A stretch of 64,000 nt of DNA. It comes from Streptomyces corallincola. GTDB lineage: Bacteria; Actinomycetota; Actinomycetes; Streptomycetales; Streptomycetaceae. The stretch's first letter is position 1. The number at the start of each line of letters is the position of its first letter. Positions 34,430-42,731 of the stretch are shown in pieces. The notes beneath the pieces were generated by a model that was given only the letters and a program-made list of their open reading frames with translations, had not been told where the DNA came from and made no database searches. A program made the translations under genes and the position numbers. The stretch covers positions 61,905-125,904 of the forward strand of contig NZ_JAHRXF010000014.1 of assembly GCF_019104725.1 (NCBI RefSeq), written 5' to 3'.

Positions 34430-34464
34430 TACGGGAGGCGGTCACGCCCGTAGTACGGGAAGCG
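34421..34464. repeat. Direct duplication over the nuclease stop codon
   Basis: CGCCCGTAGTACGGG occurs at 34421-34435 and again at 34445-34459, each followed by RGCGG. The first copy contains the TAG stop codon. The second lies just past it. Confidence 0.7.
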
Positions 34465-34500
34465 GGGCCGGCCGGACGCGTGTCGTCCGGCCGGCCCCGC
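34462..34500. terminator. Hairpin terminator between convergent genes
   Basis: GCGGGGCCGGCCGGAC (34462-34477) pairs perfectly over 16 bp with GTCCGGCCGGCCCCGC (34485-34500) with a 7-base loop. It serves the nuclease gene and the DUF3618 gene. Confidence 0.75.
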
Positions 34501-34527
34501 GGATGTCTCTTCCGGTGTCCGCCCCGG

Positions 34528-34938
34528 TCAGCGGTGGCGCCGGTACCGTGCCACACCCGCCGCCACGACGGCCGCGCCGAGCGCCCCGAGGGCCGCGAGG
34601 AGCGGTGCCGGCCGGCGCAACCGGCCGCCCATGTCGCGCAGCGCCCCGCCGCGCGGCGAGGAGGCGGCGTGGTTGACCGCGTAGCCCGTGTGCGCGGCCC
34701 GGTCCTGCACGGAGTGCCCCGCGTGGGCGGCGCTCGCGCGCAACTGGACGGTCATGGCACCGGCCTTGTCCCTGAGGTCGGCCGCGCGGGCGGCGGTCCG
34801 GCCCCGCACATCGGTGCGGTCGATCAACTGGGCCACGGTACGGCCGAGTTGAGTCCTGGTCCGGCCGAGCTGCCGCCGCAGCTCGTCGGGCCCCTTGGCA
34901 CCCGAACGGTCCCCGATCCGACGACTCCTGCCGATCAT
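34528..34938 (-). CDS. DUF3618 domain protein
   Basis: A 136-residue protein. PDELRRQLGRTRTQLGRTVAQLIDRTDVRGRTA (about residues 17-50) is the DUF3618 signature. A long amphipathic helix follows, then one membrane helix near the C-terminus (PLLAALGALGAAVVAAGVA) ending in RYRRHR. Probably anchored in the cytoplasmic membrane. Function unknown. Confidence 0.8.
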   Translation of the reverse strand: MIGRSRRIGDRSGAKGPDELRRQLGRTRTQLGRTVAQLIDRTDVRGRTAARAADLRDKAGAMTVQLRASAAHAGHSVQDRAAHTGYAVNHAASSPRGGALRDMGGRLRRPAPLLAALGALGAAVVAAGVARYRRHR

Positions 34939-34998
34939 GGTGGTCCGCCTCCTCCCAGTACGGTGCTGAGGAACTCCGGATACCCCGCGCGGGGGTGG

Positions 34999-35682
34999 TT
35001 AGCCCCGGCCGGTGTCTCCGGCGCCGGGGTCGCCGAGCCGGGCGAGGCGGGTCTGGAAGGAGTCGAGGCGGGCCTGCAACAGGGCTGCCTCCGCGACGAG
35101 TTCGGGCACACCGAAGGTGTCCGGAGAGCCGGGCGGTACGACGGCCGGAGTGGCCGCCGCGACCTTCAGGCCCTCCCCCGCGAGCCGCGCGAAGACAGCG
35201 AGCGGGACGGCGGTACGGCCGCCCGCGCACCCCGCGCAGGCCGGGGCGAGCCCCAGCCAGCCGGGTCTGCCCCACCCCGCGTCCGCGAGCGCGACGGCCG
35301 CGGCACCGCAGGCGCACGGTCCGACGGTGGCGGTGCGGACGCGCTGGCGGGCGTAGCGGAAGCCGCGTTCGAAGCGGAGGTAGGCGCCGAGCACGGTGAT
35401 GTCGAGCAGCAGCGCGGTGCGGTGCTCGGCCGTGCAGAGCAGGGCCTCGGCGGCGGTGCGGTCGTGCAGGCAGTGGAATCCGCAGTCGCAGCGGCGGGCG
35501 GGGGCGCGGTGCCCTCGCCCGTAGACGCAGGCGGCCTCGTCCAGCACGCCGTACGGCAGCGCTCCGCCGAGGGACACACCGGTGAATCCGGCACGAGTGC
35601 CGTCACGGGCGAGCAGCGCGTGGGCGATCTTGTACCCGGCCGGGGGTTCCACGGGCCGCTCCGCCGGAAGCCGCAGCCTCAT
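34999..35682 (-). CDS. Cysteine-rich hypothetical protein
   Basis: A 227-residue protein I do not recognise. It has clustered cysteines: RRCDCGFHCLHD, VGPCACGAAAVAL and APACAGCAGG, suggesting zinc sites. A C-terminal coiled-coil-like stretch (AEAALLQARLDSFQTRLARLG) follows. The start overlaps the stop of the small gene upstream by four bases (ATGA), and codon use is normal for the genome. The much longer frame to 36024 is not supported upstream of ATG 35682. Confidence 0.65.
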   Translation of the reverse strand: MRLRLPAERPVEPPAGYKIAHALLARDGTRAGFTGVSLGGALPYGVLDEAACVYGRGHRAPARRCDCGFHCLHDRTAAEALLCTAEHRTALLLDITVLGAYLRFERGFRYARQRVRTATVGPCACGAAAVALADAGWGRPGWLGLAPACAGCAGGRTAVPLAVFARLAGEGLKVAAATPAVVPPGSPDTFGVPELVAEAALLQARLDSFQTRLARLGDPGAGDTGRG

Positions 35683-35867
35683 CGCGCGGTGGGCACCTCT
35701 TCGCGGAGGAGTCCGGCGGGGGTGGGTTCGGCGGGAACGACTTCCGCGCCGACGCGCCCGATGGGCCGTTCGGTCACCCCTTCGACGGGCCGGACCGCCT
35801 CCCCCGGCTCTCCCGCAGGGGTCCGCTCTTCGGCGATTCCGCTGGCCAGTGCCTTGCCGAGCCTCAT
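35679..35867 (-). CDS. Small hypothetical protein, coupled to the Cys-rich gene
   Basis: A 62-residue acidic protein (MRLGKALASGIAEERTPAGE at the N-terminus), rich in Pro, Glu and Val, with no membrane segment. ATG 35867 lies five bases after GGGAGG. It overlaps the next gene by ATGA, so the two form an operon. I do not recognise the family. Confidence 0.6.
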   Translation of the reverse strand: MRLGKALASGIAEERTPAGEPGEAVRPVEGVTERPIGRVGAEVVPAEPTPAGLLREEVPTAR

Positions 35868-35968
35868 GGTGCCTCCCATGAACGACGTGGATACCGTCCG
35901 AGCCCCCATAGTGACCCACATCGGCCGCATGGGACACAGGGCACCGAGTGGGCAGGGACGAGAGGGGA

Positions 35969-36154
35969 CTACGAGGCGAATGCGATGCCGTGGTGAAGTG
36001 TCCCTTGCCCGTGTGGCCAAGCATGCTCCCGGATCGCCGTCATGACGGTGCCGTGCCAGTCCGCTTCGCCGCGTGACGCGAGCGCGACGAAGGACAGCCG
36101 TCCGTCGAAGCGCCCGTGTGCGTGCGCGGGCAGATCCGCCTTCCGTCCCGCCAC
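35969..36154 (-). CDS. Possible small protein or gene remnant downstream of dapD
   Basis: From GTG 36154 the frame gives 61 residues including GRFDGRLSFVALASRGEADWHGTVMTAIREHAW and HHGIAFAS. The sequence looks protein-like and third positions are moderately GC-rich, but no Shine-Dalgarno is visible. It lies beyond the dapD terminator. It could be a real small gene or the tail of a lost one. Confidence 0.35.
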   Translation of the reverse strand: MAGRKADLPAHAHGRFDGRLSFVALASRGEADWHGTVMTAIREHAWPHGQGTLHHGIAFAS

Positions 36155-36170
36155 GGGCCGGGGCAGCGGC

Positions 36171-36204
36171 GCGCCCCCGGTGGCGTGGTGCCGACCGGGG
36201 GCGC
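36171..36204 (-). terminator. Hairpin terminator after dapD
   Basis: GCGCCCCCGGT (36171-36181) pairs with ACCGGGGGCGC (36194-36204), 25 bp past the dapD stop on the minus strand. Confidence 0.75.
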
Positions 36205-36228
36205 GGCTTACGGGGAGGCTGCCTCGGG

Positions 36229-37218
36229 TCAGTTGTGGGTGTGGAGGATCTCGTTCAGGCCCGACCAGACCGCGTTGTTGGGTCGGGCCTCGACTGTGCC
36301 GGTGGTGGAGTTGCGGCGGAAGAGGATGTGGGAGGCGCCGTTGAGGTCGCGGGCCTTGACGACCTGGCCGTCGGGCATGGTGACGCGGGTACCGGCGGTG
36401 ACGTAGAGGCCGGCCTCGATGACGCACTCGTCGCCGAGGGCGATGCCGACGCCCGCCTCGGCGCCGATCAGGCAGCGCTCGCCGATGGAGATGACGACGT
36501 TGCCGCCACCGGAGAGGGTGCCCATCGTGGAGGCGCCGCCGCCGATGTCGGAGCCGTCGCCGACGACGACACCGGCGGAGATGCGGCCCTCGACCATCGA
36601 CGTGCCGAGCGTCCCGGCGTTGAAGTTGACGAAGCCCTCGTGCATGACCGTGGTGCCCTCGGCCAGATGCGCGCCGAGCCGGACCCGGTCGGCGTCCGCG
36701 ATGCGCACGCCCTTCGGCGCGACGTAGTCCGTCAGGCGGGGGAACTTGTCGATCGAGGTGACCTGGAGGTGCAGGCCCTCCGCGCGGGCGTTCAGCCGTA
36801 CCGTCTCGATGTCGTCCACGGCGACGGGACCGAGCGAGGTCCAGGCGACGTTGGCCAGGTGGCCGAAGATGCCGTCCAGGTTCTGGCCGTGCGGCTTGAC
36901 CAGGCGGTGCGAGAGCAGGTGGAGACGGAGGTACACGTCGTGCGCGTCGAGCGGCTTGTCGTCCAGGGAGGCGATGACCGTACGGACCGCGACCACCTCG
37001 ACGCCCCGGCGGGCGTCCGGGCCGACGGCTGCCGTGGCGCCCGCGCCCAGCAGCCCGGCGGCCTGCTCGGCGGTCAGCCGCTCGGTACCGGCCGGGCCGG
37101 GCTCGGCGGTCAGCTCGGGGGCCGGGAACCAGGTGTCGAGGACGGTGCCGTCGGAGGCGATGGTGGCGAGGCCGGCGGCCACGGCACCGGTGGTGCGGGA
37201 AGCAGTCGAGTCGGTCAT
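36229..37218 (-). CDS. dapD: 2,3,4,5-Tetrahydropyridine-2,6-dicarboxylate N-succinyltransferase DapD
   Basis: DapD succinylates tetrahydrodipicolinate in the lysine/diaminopimelate pathway. The 329-residue product has the actinobacterial N-terminal domain, then [37 protein letters not shown] (substrate region with the catalytic Glu) and a left-handed beta-helix of hexapeptide repeats ([46 protein letters not shown]). ATG 37218 lacks a Shine-Dalgarno. ATG 37224 is possible, and a leaderless message is plausible. Confidence 0.95.
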   Translation of the reverse strand: MTDSTASRTTGAVAAGLATIASDGTVLDTWFPAPELTAEPGPAGTERLTAEQAAGLLGAGATAAVGPDARRGVEVVAVRTVIASLDDKPLDAHDVYLRLHLLSHRLVKPHGQNLDGIFGHLANVAWTSLGPVAVDDIETVRLNARAEGLHLQVTSIDKFPRLTDYVAPKGVRIADADRVRLGAHLAEGTTVMHEGFVNFNAGTLGTSMVEGRISAGVVVGDGSDIGGGASTMGTLSGGGNVVISIGERCLIGAEAGVGIALGDECVIEAGLYVTAGTRVTMPDGQVVKARDLNGASHILFRRNSTTGTVEARPNNAVWSGLNEILHTHN

Positions 37219-37333
37219 GGGCAAAACCTAACGTGGCGGGCCTGCCCGGAGCGAACCCGCGCCGCCCCCACCCACCTGCGGCCCGGCACCCCTCGCCCGG
37301 CACCTCTCGCCCGCACCCCTCACCCCCACCGCC

Positions 37334-37888
37334 TCACGGCACCCGCGGAATCACCCGCCCTAGCGCCTCCCGCGCCTCCCCCTCGTCGTACGACCCCCCG
37401 GTCAGCAGCACCTGGAGGCAGATGCCGTCCATCAGGGCGAGCAGCGCGCGTGCCGTCGCCGGGTCGGTGCGGCGGGCGAGGCGGGCGGCCGTCTCCTCCG
37501 TCCACTCCGCCGCGACCGGGCGCAGGGCGGGGCGGCGCAGCGCGGCGAGGTACAGCTCGTACTCCAGCTCCACGCCCGTGCGGTCACCACCGAGCCACAG
37601 CCCGAGGGCCCGGGCGAGATCGGCGGCCAGGTCACCATCCGGTGCGCCCGCTGCCCGCTCCAGCAGGCACGCGTCCAGGGTGCGCGCGAAGTTCTCGTTG
37701 GTCTGCCGCAGCGCCGCCACCAACAGCTCGTCCAGGGTGGCGAAGTGGTACGTGGTGGAGCCGAGGGGGACGTCCGCCTCGGCGGCGGCGGTGCGGTGGC
37801 TGAGCCCGGCGATGCCCGCGCGGCCGACCACCCGGATCGCCGCGTCGATGATCCGCTGCCGTCGGCCGGGATCGTGGCGGCGGGCCAT
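37334..37888 (-). CDS. TetR-family repressor, partner of the SMR transporter
   Basis: A 184-residue regulator. The N-terminal helix-turn-helix reads RRQRIIDAAIRVVGRAGIAGLSHRTAAAEADVPLGSTTYHFATLDEL, a clear TetR_N domain. The C-terminal half is a helical ligand-binding domain ending ALLALMDGICLQVLLTGG. Its ATG overlaps the SMR gene stop by one base (TGATG), so both are one operon. It probably binds the twin operators upstream of the SMR gene and responds to the transported compound. Confidence 0.9.
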   Translation of the reverse strand: MARRHDPGRRQRIIDAAIRVVGRAGIAGLSHRTAAAEADVPLGSTTYHFATLDELLVAALRQTNENFARTLDACLLERAAGAPDGDLAADLARALGLWLGGDRTGVELEYELYLAALRRPALRPVAAEWTEETAARLARRTDPATARALLALMDGICLQVLLTGGSYDEGEAREALGRVIPRVP

Positions 37889-38211
37889 CAGTGCGCCGCC
37901 CCGCCGAGGTTGAGCACCACCACTCCCCCGACGATCAGCACGATGCCCGCGACCTTGGTGACGGTCAGCGACTCCCCGAACAGCGCCAGCCCGAGCAGCG
38001 CGATCGCCGCCGTGCCCACCCCGGACCAGATCGCGTACGCCGAGCCGATCGACACGCTCCTGAGCGTGCGGGCGAGCAGCAGGAACGCGACGGCGTACCC
38101 CAGCGCGGTCAGCAGCGAGGGCCACAGCCTGCTGAACCCGTCGCTGTACTTCATCGCCGTCGTCGCGGCGACCTCGGCGGCTATGGCACCGGCGAGAAAG
38201 ACGTATCCCAT
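37888..38211 (-). CDS. Small multidrug resistance (SMR) transporter
   Basis: A 107-residue four-helix membrane protein of the EmrE/QacE family. The first helix FLAGAIAAEVAATTAMKYSDGF contains the essential membrane Glu, and GSAYAIWSGVGTAAIALLG is the helix 3 signature. ATG 38211 gives the normal SMR length; the longer frame runs through the operators. Expected to exchange cationic drugs for protons. Confidence 0.92.
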   Translation of the reverse strand: MGYVFLAGAIAAEVAATTAMKYSDGFSRLWPSLLTALGYAVAFLLLARTLRSVSIGSAYAIWSGVGTAAIALLGLALFGESLTVTKVAGIVLIVGGVVVLNLGGAAH

Positions 38212-38213
38212 GT

Positions 38214-38250
38214 GTACGAGCGTACGCAGGGGAGGTGTACGGGCGTACAC
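38214..38250. promoter_or_regulatory. Two TetR-type operators upstream of the SMR-TetR operon
   Basis: GTACG-AG-CGTAC (38214-38225) and GTGTACG-GG-CGTACAC (38235-38250) are inverted repeats of the same core. Their centres are 23 bp apart and they lie immediately before the SMR start codon. The second is perfect over 7+7 bases. The arrangement suggests tight autoregulation by the adjacent TetR. Confidence 0.75.
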
Positions 38251-38277
38251 GAACGGGCGAAGAGGAGGAGAAACGAC

Positions 38278-38311
38278 GAACGGCGGCACCCGCCCGGGGG
38301 TGCCGCCGTTC
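38278..38311 (-). terminator. Hairpin terminator of the suf operon
   Basis: GAACGGCGGCACCC (38278-38291) pairs perfectly with GGGTGCCGCCGTTC (38298-38311) around six bases, 30 bp beyond the last suf gene. Confidence 0.8.
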
Positions 38312-38340
38312 AGGGGCGGCCGTGCGAGGGCCGCCGTGTC

Positions 38341-38673
38341 TCAGACGTTGAAGCCCAGCGCGCGCAGCTGCTCGCGGCCGTCGTCGGTGATCTTGTCGGG
38401 GCCCCACGGGGGCATCCAGACCCAGTTGATGCGGAGTTCGCTGACCAGGCCGTCCGTGGCGGACTTGGCCTGGTCCTCGATGACGTCGGTCAGCGGGCAG
38501 GCCGCCGAGGTCAGGGTCATGTCGATGGTGGCGATGTTCGCGTCATCGACGTGGATGCCGTAGATCAGCCCGAGGTTGACCACGTCGATGCCCAGCTCGG
38601 GGTCCACGACGTCCATCAGGGCCTCGCGGAGCTCCTCCTCCGAGGCCGGCTTCATCTCCACGGTGTCGGTCAT
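38341..38673 (-). CDS. DUF59/MIP18-type Fe-S assembly factor (SufT-like)
   Basis: A 110-residue protein. EEELREALMDVVDPELGIDVVNLGLIYGI is the MIP18/DUF59 signature and TLTSAACPLTDVIEDQA holds the conserved Cys. Such proteins help deliver Fe-S clusters to target proteins. It is the last gene of the suf operon and overlaps sufU by four bases. ATG 38673 gives the family length. Confidence 0.9.
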   Translation of the reverse strand: MTDTVEMKPASEEELREALMDVVDPELGIDVVNLGLIYGIHVDDANIATIDMTLTSAACPLTDVIEDQAKSATDGLVSELRINWVWMPPWGPDKITDDGREQLRALGFNV

Positions 38674-39137
38674 GCCGTCTTCCTTTCGGCGTCGGCGCCA
38701 CCCAGCACCTGGGCCGTCGCGTCCTTCCACGCCATCCAGCTCAGGAGGGCGCACTTCACTCGGGCGGGGTACTTGGAGACACCGGCGAACGCGACCGCGT
38801 CCTCCAGCACCTCCTCCATCGCCTCGTCGGGCTCGATCCGGCCCTTGGACTGCATCAGCTCCAGGAACGTCTCCTGGATCTTCTGCGCCTCGGCCAGCTC
38901 CCTGCCGACCAGGAGTTCGTTCAGCACGGACGCGCTGGCCTGGCTGATGGAGCAGCCCTGGCCCTCGTACGACACGTCCGCGACGGTCGAGCCGTCGTAC
39001 TTGACCCGGAGGGTGATCTCGTCGCCGCAGGTCGGGTTGGTGTGGTGCACCTCGGCGTCGCCCTCGCGCAGACCACGCCCGTGCGGGTGCTTGTAGTGGT
39101 CCAGGATGACTTCCTGGTACATCGAGTCCAGCTTCAC
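38670..39137 (-). CDS. sufU: Fe-S assembly sulfurtransferase SufU
   Basis: SufU takes persulfide sulfur from SufS. The 155 residues carry the three zinc/active-site cysteines in PTCGDEITL, GQGCSISQASASVL and RVKCALLSW, with the conserved N-terminus LDSMYQEVILDHYKHPHGRG. It lies 16 bp after the sufS stop. Confidence 0.94.
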   Translation of the reverse strand: MKLDSMYQEVILDHYKHPHGRGLREGDAEVHHTNPTCGDEITLRVKYDGSTVADVSYEGQGCSISQASASVLNELLVGRELAEAQKIQETFLELMQSKGRIEPDEAMEEVLEDAVAFAGVSKYPARVKCALLSWMAWKDATAQVLGGADAERKTA

Positions 39138-39153
39138 CGTCTCAGCACGCCCC

Positions 39154-40410
39154 TCAGCCGAAGAAGTTCCGTACGTGCTCCAGGCCCTCGACCAGCGCGT
39201 CGATCTCGCCGGGGGTGGAGTACAGATAGAACGACGCCCGGGTGGTCGCCGGAATTCCGTACCGCAGACAGACCGGCCGCGCGCAGTGGTGGCCGACCCG
39301 GACGGCGATGCCCTGCTCGTCCAGCACCTGGCCCACGTCGTGCGGGTGGATGTCGCCGAGCGTGAAGGAGATCGCCGCGCCCCGGTCCTCGGCCGTGGTC
39401 GGGCCGATGATCCGCAGGTCGGGCACCTCGCCGAGGCGGCGCACGGCGTACTCCGTGAGCGCGTGCTCGTGGGCGAGGATCTTGTCCATGCCGATCGAGT
39501 TGAGGTAGTCGATCGCCGCGCCGAGGCCGACGGCCTGGGCGATCGGCGGGGTGCCCGCCTCGAACTTGTGCGGGGCGGGCGCGTAGGTCGAGGAGTGCAT
39601 GGACACCGTCTCGATCATCTCGCCGCCGCCGAGGAACGGGGGCAGGTCCTCCAGGAGTTCCTGGCGGCCCCAGAGCACGCCGATGCCGGTCGGGGCGCAC
39701 ATCTTGTGGCCGGTGAAGGCCACGAAGTCGGCCTGGAGGGCCTGTACGTCCAGCGGCATGTGCGGTGCGGCCTGGGAGGCGTCGATGCAGACCAGCGCGC
39801 CGACCTCCTGGGCGCGGCGGACGATCGCCTCGACCGGGTTGACGGTGCCCAGGATGTTGGAGACCAGCACGAAGGAGACGATCTTCGTCTTCTCGGTGAT
39901 GACCTCGTCGATGGTGGACAGGTCGAGACGGCCGTCGTCGTCGAGACCGAACCACTTCAGCTTGGCGCCGGTGCGCTGCGCGAGCAGCTGCCACGGCACG
40001 ATGTTGGAGTGGTGCTCCATCTCGGTGATGACGATCTCGGTCTCGTGGTCCACCCGGTAGGGCTCGTCGGCCCAGCCCAGCATGTTGGCCACGAGGTTGA
40101 GCGACTCGGAGGCGTTCTTGGTGAAGATCACCTCATCGCGGGAGGGCGCGTTGATGAACTCCGCGACCTTGTCGCGCGCGCCCTCGTAGAGTGCCGTGGC
40201 CTCCTCGGCGAGGACGTGGACGCCACGGTGGACGTTGGCGTTGTGGCGCTCGTAGTACTCGCTCAGGGCGTCGAGCACCTGGCGCGGCTTCTGCGAGGTC
40301 GCCGCGTTGTCCAGGTACACGAGCTTCCGCCCGTCGTGGACCTGGCGGTCCAGGATGGGGAAGTCCTTGCGGATCGCCTCGGTGTCGAGGAGGCCCGGCA
40401 ACTGTGTCAC
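39154..40410 (-). CDS. sufS: Cysteine desulfurase SufS
   Basis: A 418-residue PLP enzyme that removes sulfur from cysteine. LVYLDNAATSQKP near residue 33, EMEHHSNIVPW, CIDASQAAPH and the Schiff-base Lys in FTGHKMCAPTGIGVLWG are all present. The catalytic Cys lies in RVGHHCARPVC near residue 370, the short loop of group II desulfurases. Its start overlaps the sufC stop by four bases. Confidence 0.96.
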   Translation of the reverse strand: MTQLPGLLDTEAIRKDFPILDRQVHDGRKLVYLDNAATSQKPRQVLDALSEYYERHNANVHRGVHVLAEEATALYEGARDKVAEFINAPSRDEVIFTKNASESLNLVANMLGWADEPYRVDHETEIVITEMEHHSNIVPWQLLAQRTGAKLKWFGLDDDGRLDLSTIDEVITEKTKIVSFVLVSNILGTVNPVEAIVRRAQEVGALVCIDASQAAPHMPLDVQALQADFVAFTGHKMCAPTGIGVLWGRQELLEDLPPFLGGGEMIETVSMHSSTYAPAPHKFEAGTPPIAQAVGLGAAIDYLNSIGMDKILAHEHALTEYAVRRLGEVPDLRIIGPTTAEDRGAAISFTLGDIHPHDVGQVLDEQGIAVRVGHHCARPVCLRYGIPATTRASFYLYSTPGEIDALVEGLEHVRNFFG

Positions 40411-41171
40411 GCGGATGCGCCACCCTTCACGTACGACTCGTAGCCCTCGTTCTCCAGCTTGTCGGCCAGCTCCGGGCCACCGGATTCGACGATGCGTCCG
40501 GCCGCGAACACGTGGACGTGGTCGGGCTTGATGTACCGCAGGATGCGCGTGTAGTGCGTGATCAGCAGGGTGCCGACCTCACCGGTCTCGCGGACGCGGT
40601 TGACGCCCTCGGAGACGATGCGCAGCGCGTCCACGTCGAGGCCGGAGTCGGTCTCGTCGAGGATCGCCATCTTCGGGCGGAGCAGTTCGAGCTGGAGGAT
40701 CTCGTGGCGCTTCTTCTCGCCGCCGGAGAAGCCCTCGTTGACGTTGCGCTCGGCGAAGGAGGGGTCCATGTTGAGGCGCTGCATGGCCTCCTTGACCTCC
40801 TTGACCCAGGTGCGCAGCTTGGGGGCCTCGCCGCGGATGGCGGTGGCGGAGGTGCGCAGGAAGTTGGAGACCGAGACGCCGGGGACCTCGACCGGGTACT
40901 GCATGGCGAGGAACAGCCCGGCGCGGGCCCGCTCGTCCACGGACATCTCCAGGACGTCCTCGCCGTCGAGGGTGACGGTGCCGCCGGTGATGGTGTACTT
41001 CGGGTGACCGGCGAGCGAGTAGGCGAGGGTGGACTTGCCGGAGCCGTTGGGGCCCATGATGGCGTGCGTCTCGCCCTGCTTCACGGTGAGATCCACGCCC
41101 TTGAGGATCTCCTTCGTGGCGTTGTCGGCCTCGACGGTGACGTGCAGGTCTCGGATTTCAAGCGTTGCCAT
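40407..41171 (-). CDS. sufC: Fe-S assembly ATPase SufC
   Basis: The 254-residue ABC ATPase of the SufBCD scaffold. Walker A is GPNGSGKST, the signature is FSGGEKKRHEILQL, and Walker B is MAILDETDSGLDVDAL. The DETDSGLD form is characteristic of SufC. It lies 7 bp after the ferredoxin stop. Confidence 0.96.
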   Translation of the reverse strand: MATLEIRDLHVTVEADNATKEILKGVDLTVKQGETHAIMGPNGSGKSTLAYSLAGHPKYTITGGTVTLDGEDVLEMSVDERARAGLFLAMQYPVEVPGVSVSNFLRTSATAIRGEAPKLRTWVKEVKEAMQRLNMDPSFAERNVNEGFSGGEKKRHEILQLELLRPKMAILDETDSGLDVDALRIVSEGVNRVRETGEVGTLLITHYTRILRYIKPDHVHVFAAGRIVESGGPELADKLENEGYESYVKGGASA

Positions 41172-41178
41172 AGGTGCC

Positions 41179-41499
41179 TCAGGACTCCTGGGTGAGGGAG
41201 ACGAGCACGTCGTCCCCTTCGATCTTTACGGGGTAAACGGGTACGGGGCGCGTGGCGGGCAGGCCGGAGGGCTTGCCGGTACGCAGGTCGAAGGCGGAGC
41301 CGTGCAGCCAGCACTCGATCTGGCAGTCCTCCACCTCGCCCTCGGAGAGCGAGACGTTCGCGTGCGAGCAGATGTCGTTGATGGCGAACACCTCCCCACC
41401 GGTCTTCACGACCGAGACGGGGGTGCCGTCGAGTTCCACCCGCTTCGGGGTGTCCTCCGCCAGCTCACCCAGCCCGCAGGCGCGTACGAACGACGTCAT
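41179..41499 (-). CDS. Rieske-type [2Fe-2S] ferredoxin in the suf operon
   Basis: A 106-residue soluble Rieske protein. The cluster ligands are CSH (ICSHANVSL) and CWLH (IECWLHGSAFD). It resembles the ferredoxin component of non-heme dioxygenases. Its place between sufD and sufC, with a 4-bp overlap with sufD, points to a redox role in cluster assembly. Confidence 0.93.
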   Translation of the reverse strand: MTSFVRACGLGELAEDTPKRVELDGTPVSVVKTGGEVFAINDICSHANVSLSEGEVEDCQIECWLHGSAFDLRTGKPSGLPATRPVPVYPVKIEGDDVLVSLTQES

Positions 41500-42677
41500 G
41501 CGACCGCGGCCTCCAGCTCCTCCTCGATACGGGAGAGCAGGCGCTCCTGGATGTCGGCGAGGCCGATCTGCTGGACGAGTTCGGCGAAGAAGCCGCGGAC
41601 CACCAGACGGCGGGCGTCGGACTCCCGGATGCCGCGCGCCATCAGGTAGAACAGCTGCTCGTCGTCGAAGCGGCCGGTGGCGGAGGCGTGTCCGGCCCCG
41701 GCGATCTCGCCGGTCTCGATCTCCAGGTTGGGCACCGAGTCCACGCGCGCGCCGTCGGTGAGGACGAGGTTGCGGTTCATCTCGTAGGTGTCGGTGCCCT
41801 CGGCGGCGGCCTCGATGAGGACGTCGCCGATCCACACGGCGTGCGCCGCGTCGCCCTGGAGGGCGCCCTTGTAGACGACGTTCGACTTGCAGTGCGGGGC
41901 GTTGTGGGTGACCAGCAGGCGATGCTCCTGGTGCTGGCCGGCGTCGGTGAAGTACAGGCCGAACAGCTCGGCCTCGCCGCCGGGGCCGGCGTACGCGACG
42001 CGCGGGTGGAGGCGGACGACGTCGCCGCCGAAGGTGACGACGACGGACTTGAAGGAGGCGTCGCGGCCGATCAGCGCGTTGTGCTGGCCGACGTGGACGG
42101 CCTTGTCGTCCCAGTCCTGCACGGAGACGACGGTGAGCTTGGCGCCGTCGCCGAGCAGGTAATCGACGTTGGCGGCGAGCACCGCGTCGCCGGTGTGGTC
42201 GATGACGACGACGGCCTCGGCGAACGCGCCCAGCTCGATCACCTGGTGGCCGAAGGCGGTGCCGCCCTCGCCGTGCACGGCGATCCGGATGGGCTCGGCG
42301 AGGACGGTGTCCTTGGGGACGGTCACGACCGAGGCCCGCTCGAAGGCGGAGAACGCCTGGGCGGCGACCCGGTCCACCGGCTTTCCGGCGCGGCGCAGCC
42401 GGGCGTCGTCGCGGCCGACGGACTCGACGGTGACACCGGCCGGGGCCTGGACGTCCACCTTCACACCGCCGGTCGCGGTGGCGGTGCCGTCGTGCAGACC
42501 GCGCAGCCGCTCCAGCGGGGTGAACCGCCACTCCTCCTCGCGGCCGTGGGGGACGGGGAAGTCCGCCACGTCGAAGGACGGGGGCGCGCTCATGCGCGAG
42601 ACGACCGTCGATTCCGCGGCGACCGCGATCGAGCCCGCGGTGGTGGAACCCGCGGGGGAATTCTGGGCCTCAGCCAT
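41496..42677 (-). CDS. sufD: Fe-S assembly protein SufD
   Basis: A 393-residue SufB/SufD-family scaffold component. FPVPHGREEEWRFTPLERL at the N-terminus and the beta-helix segment ETDTYEMNRNL-like sequence, GEIAGAGHASATGRFDDEQLFYLMARGI (conserved His) and LVVRGFFAELV near the C-terminus match SufD. It lies 54 bp after sufB. Confidence 0.95.
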   Translation of the reverse strand: MAEAQNSPAGSTTAGSIAVAAESTVVSRMSAPPSFDVADFPVPHGREEEWRFTPLERLRGLHDGTATATGGVKVDVQAPAGVTVESVGRDDARLRRAGKPVDRVAAQAFSAFERASVVTVPKDTVLAEPIRIAVHGEGGTAFGHQVIELGAFAEAVVVIDHTGDAVLAANVDYLLGDGAKLTVVSVQDWDDKAVHVGQHNALIGRDASFKSVVVTFGGDVVRLHPRVAYAGPGGEAELFGLYFTDAGQHQEHRLLVTHNAPHCKSNVVYKGALQGDAAHAVWIGDVLIEAAAEGTDTYEMNRNLVLTDGARVDSVPNLEIETGEIAGAGHASATGRFDDEQLFYLMARGIRESDARRLVVRGFFAELVQQIGLADIQERLLSRIEEELEAAVA

Positions 42678-42731
42678 GACTGTCGTGGTGCTCTTTCTCT
42701 GAGTGGGGCGGGGGCGGGCGACGGGTGCGGG

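Noticed and set aside
37233..37333. Repeated CGCCCGGCACCYCT-like units between dapD and the TetR gene as another period-15 cluster
   Set aside because: The spacing is about 13-14 bases and irregular, and the CATGTG core is absent. It is better explained as C-rich low-complexity sequence.
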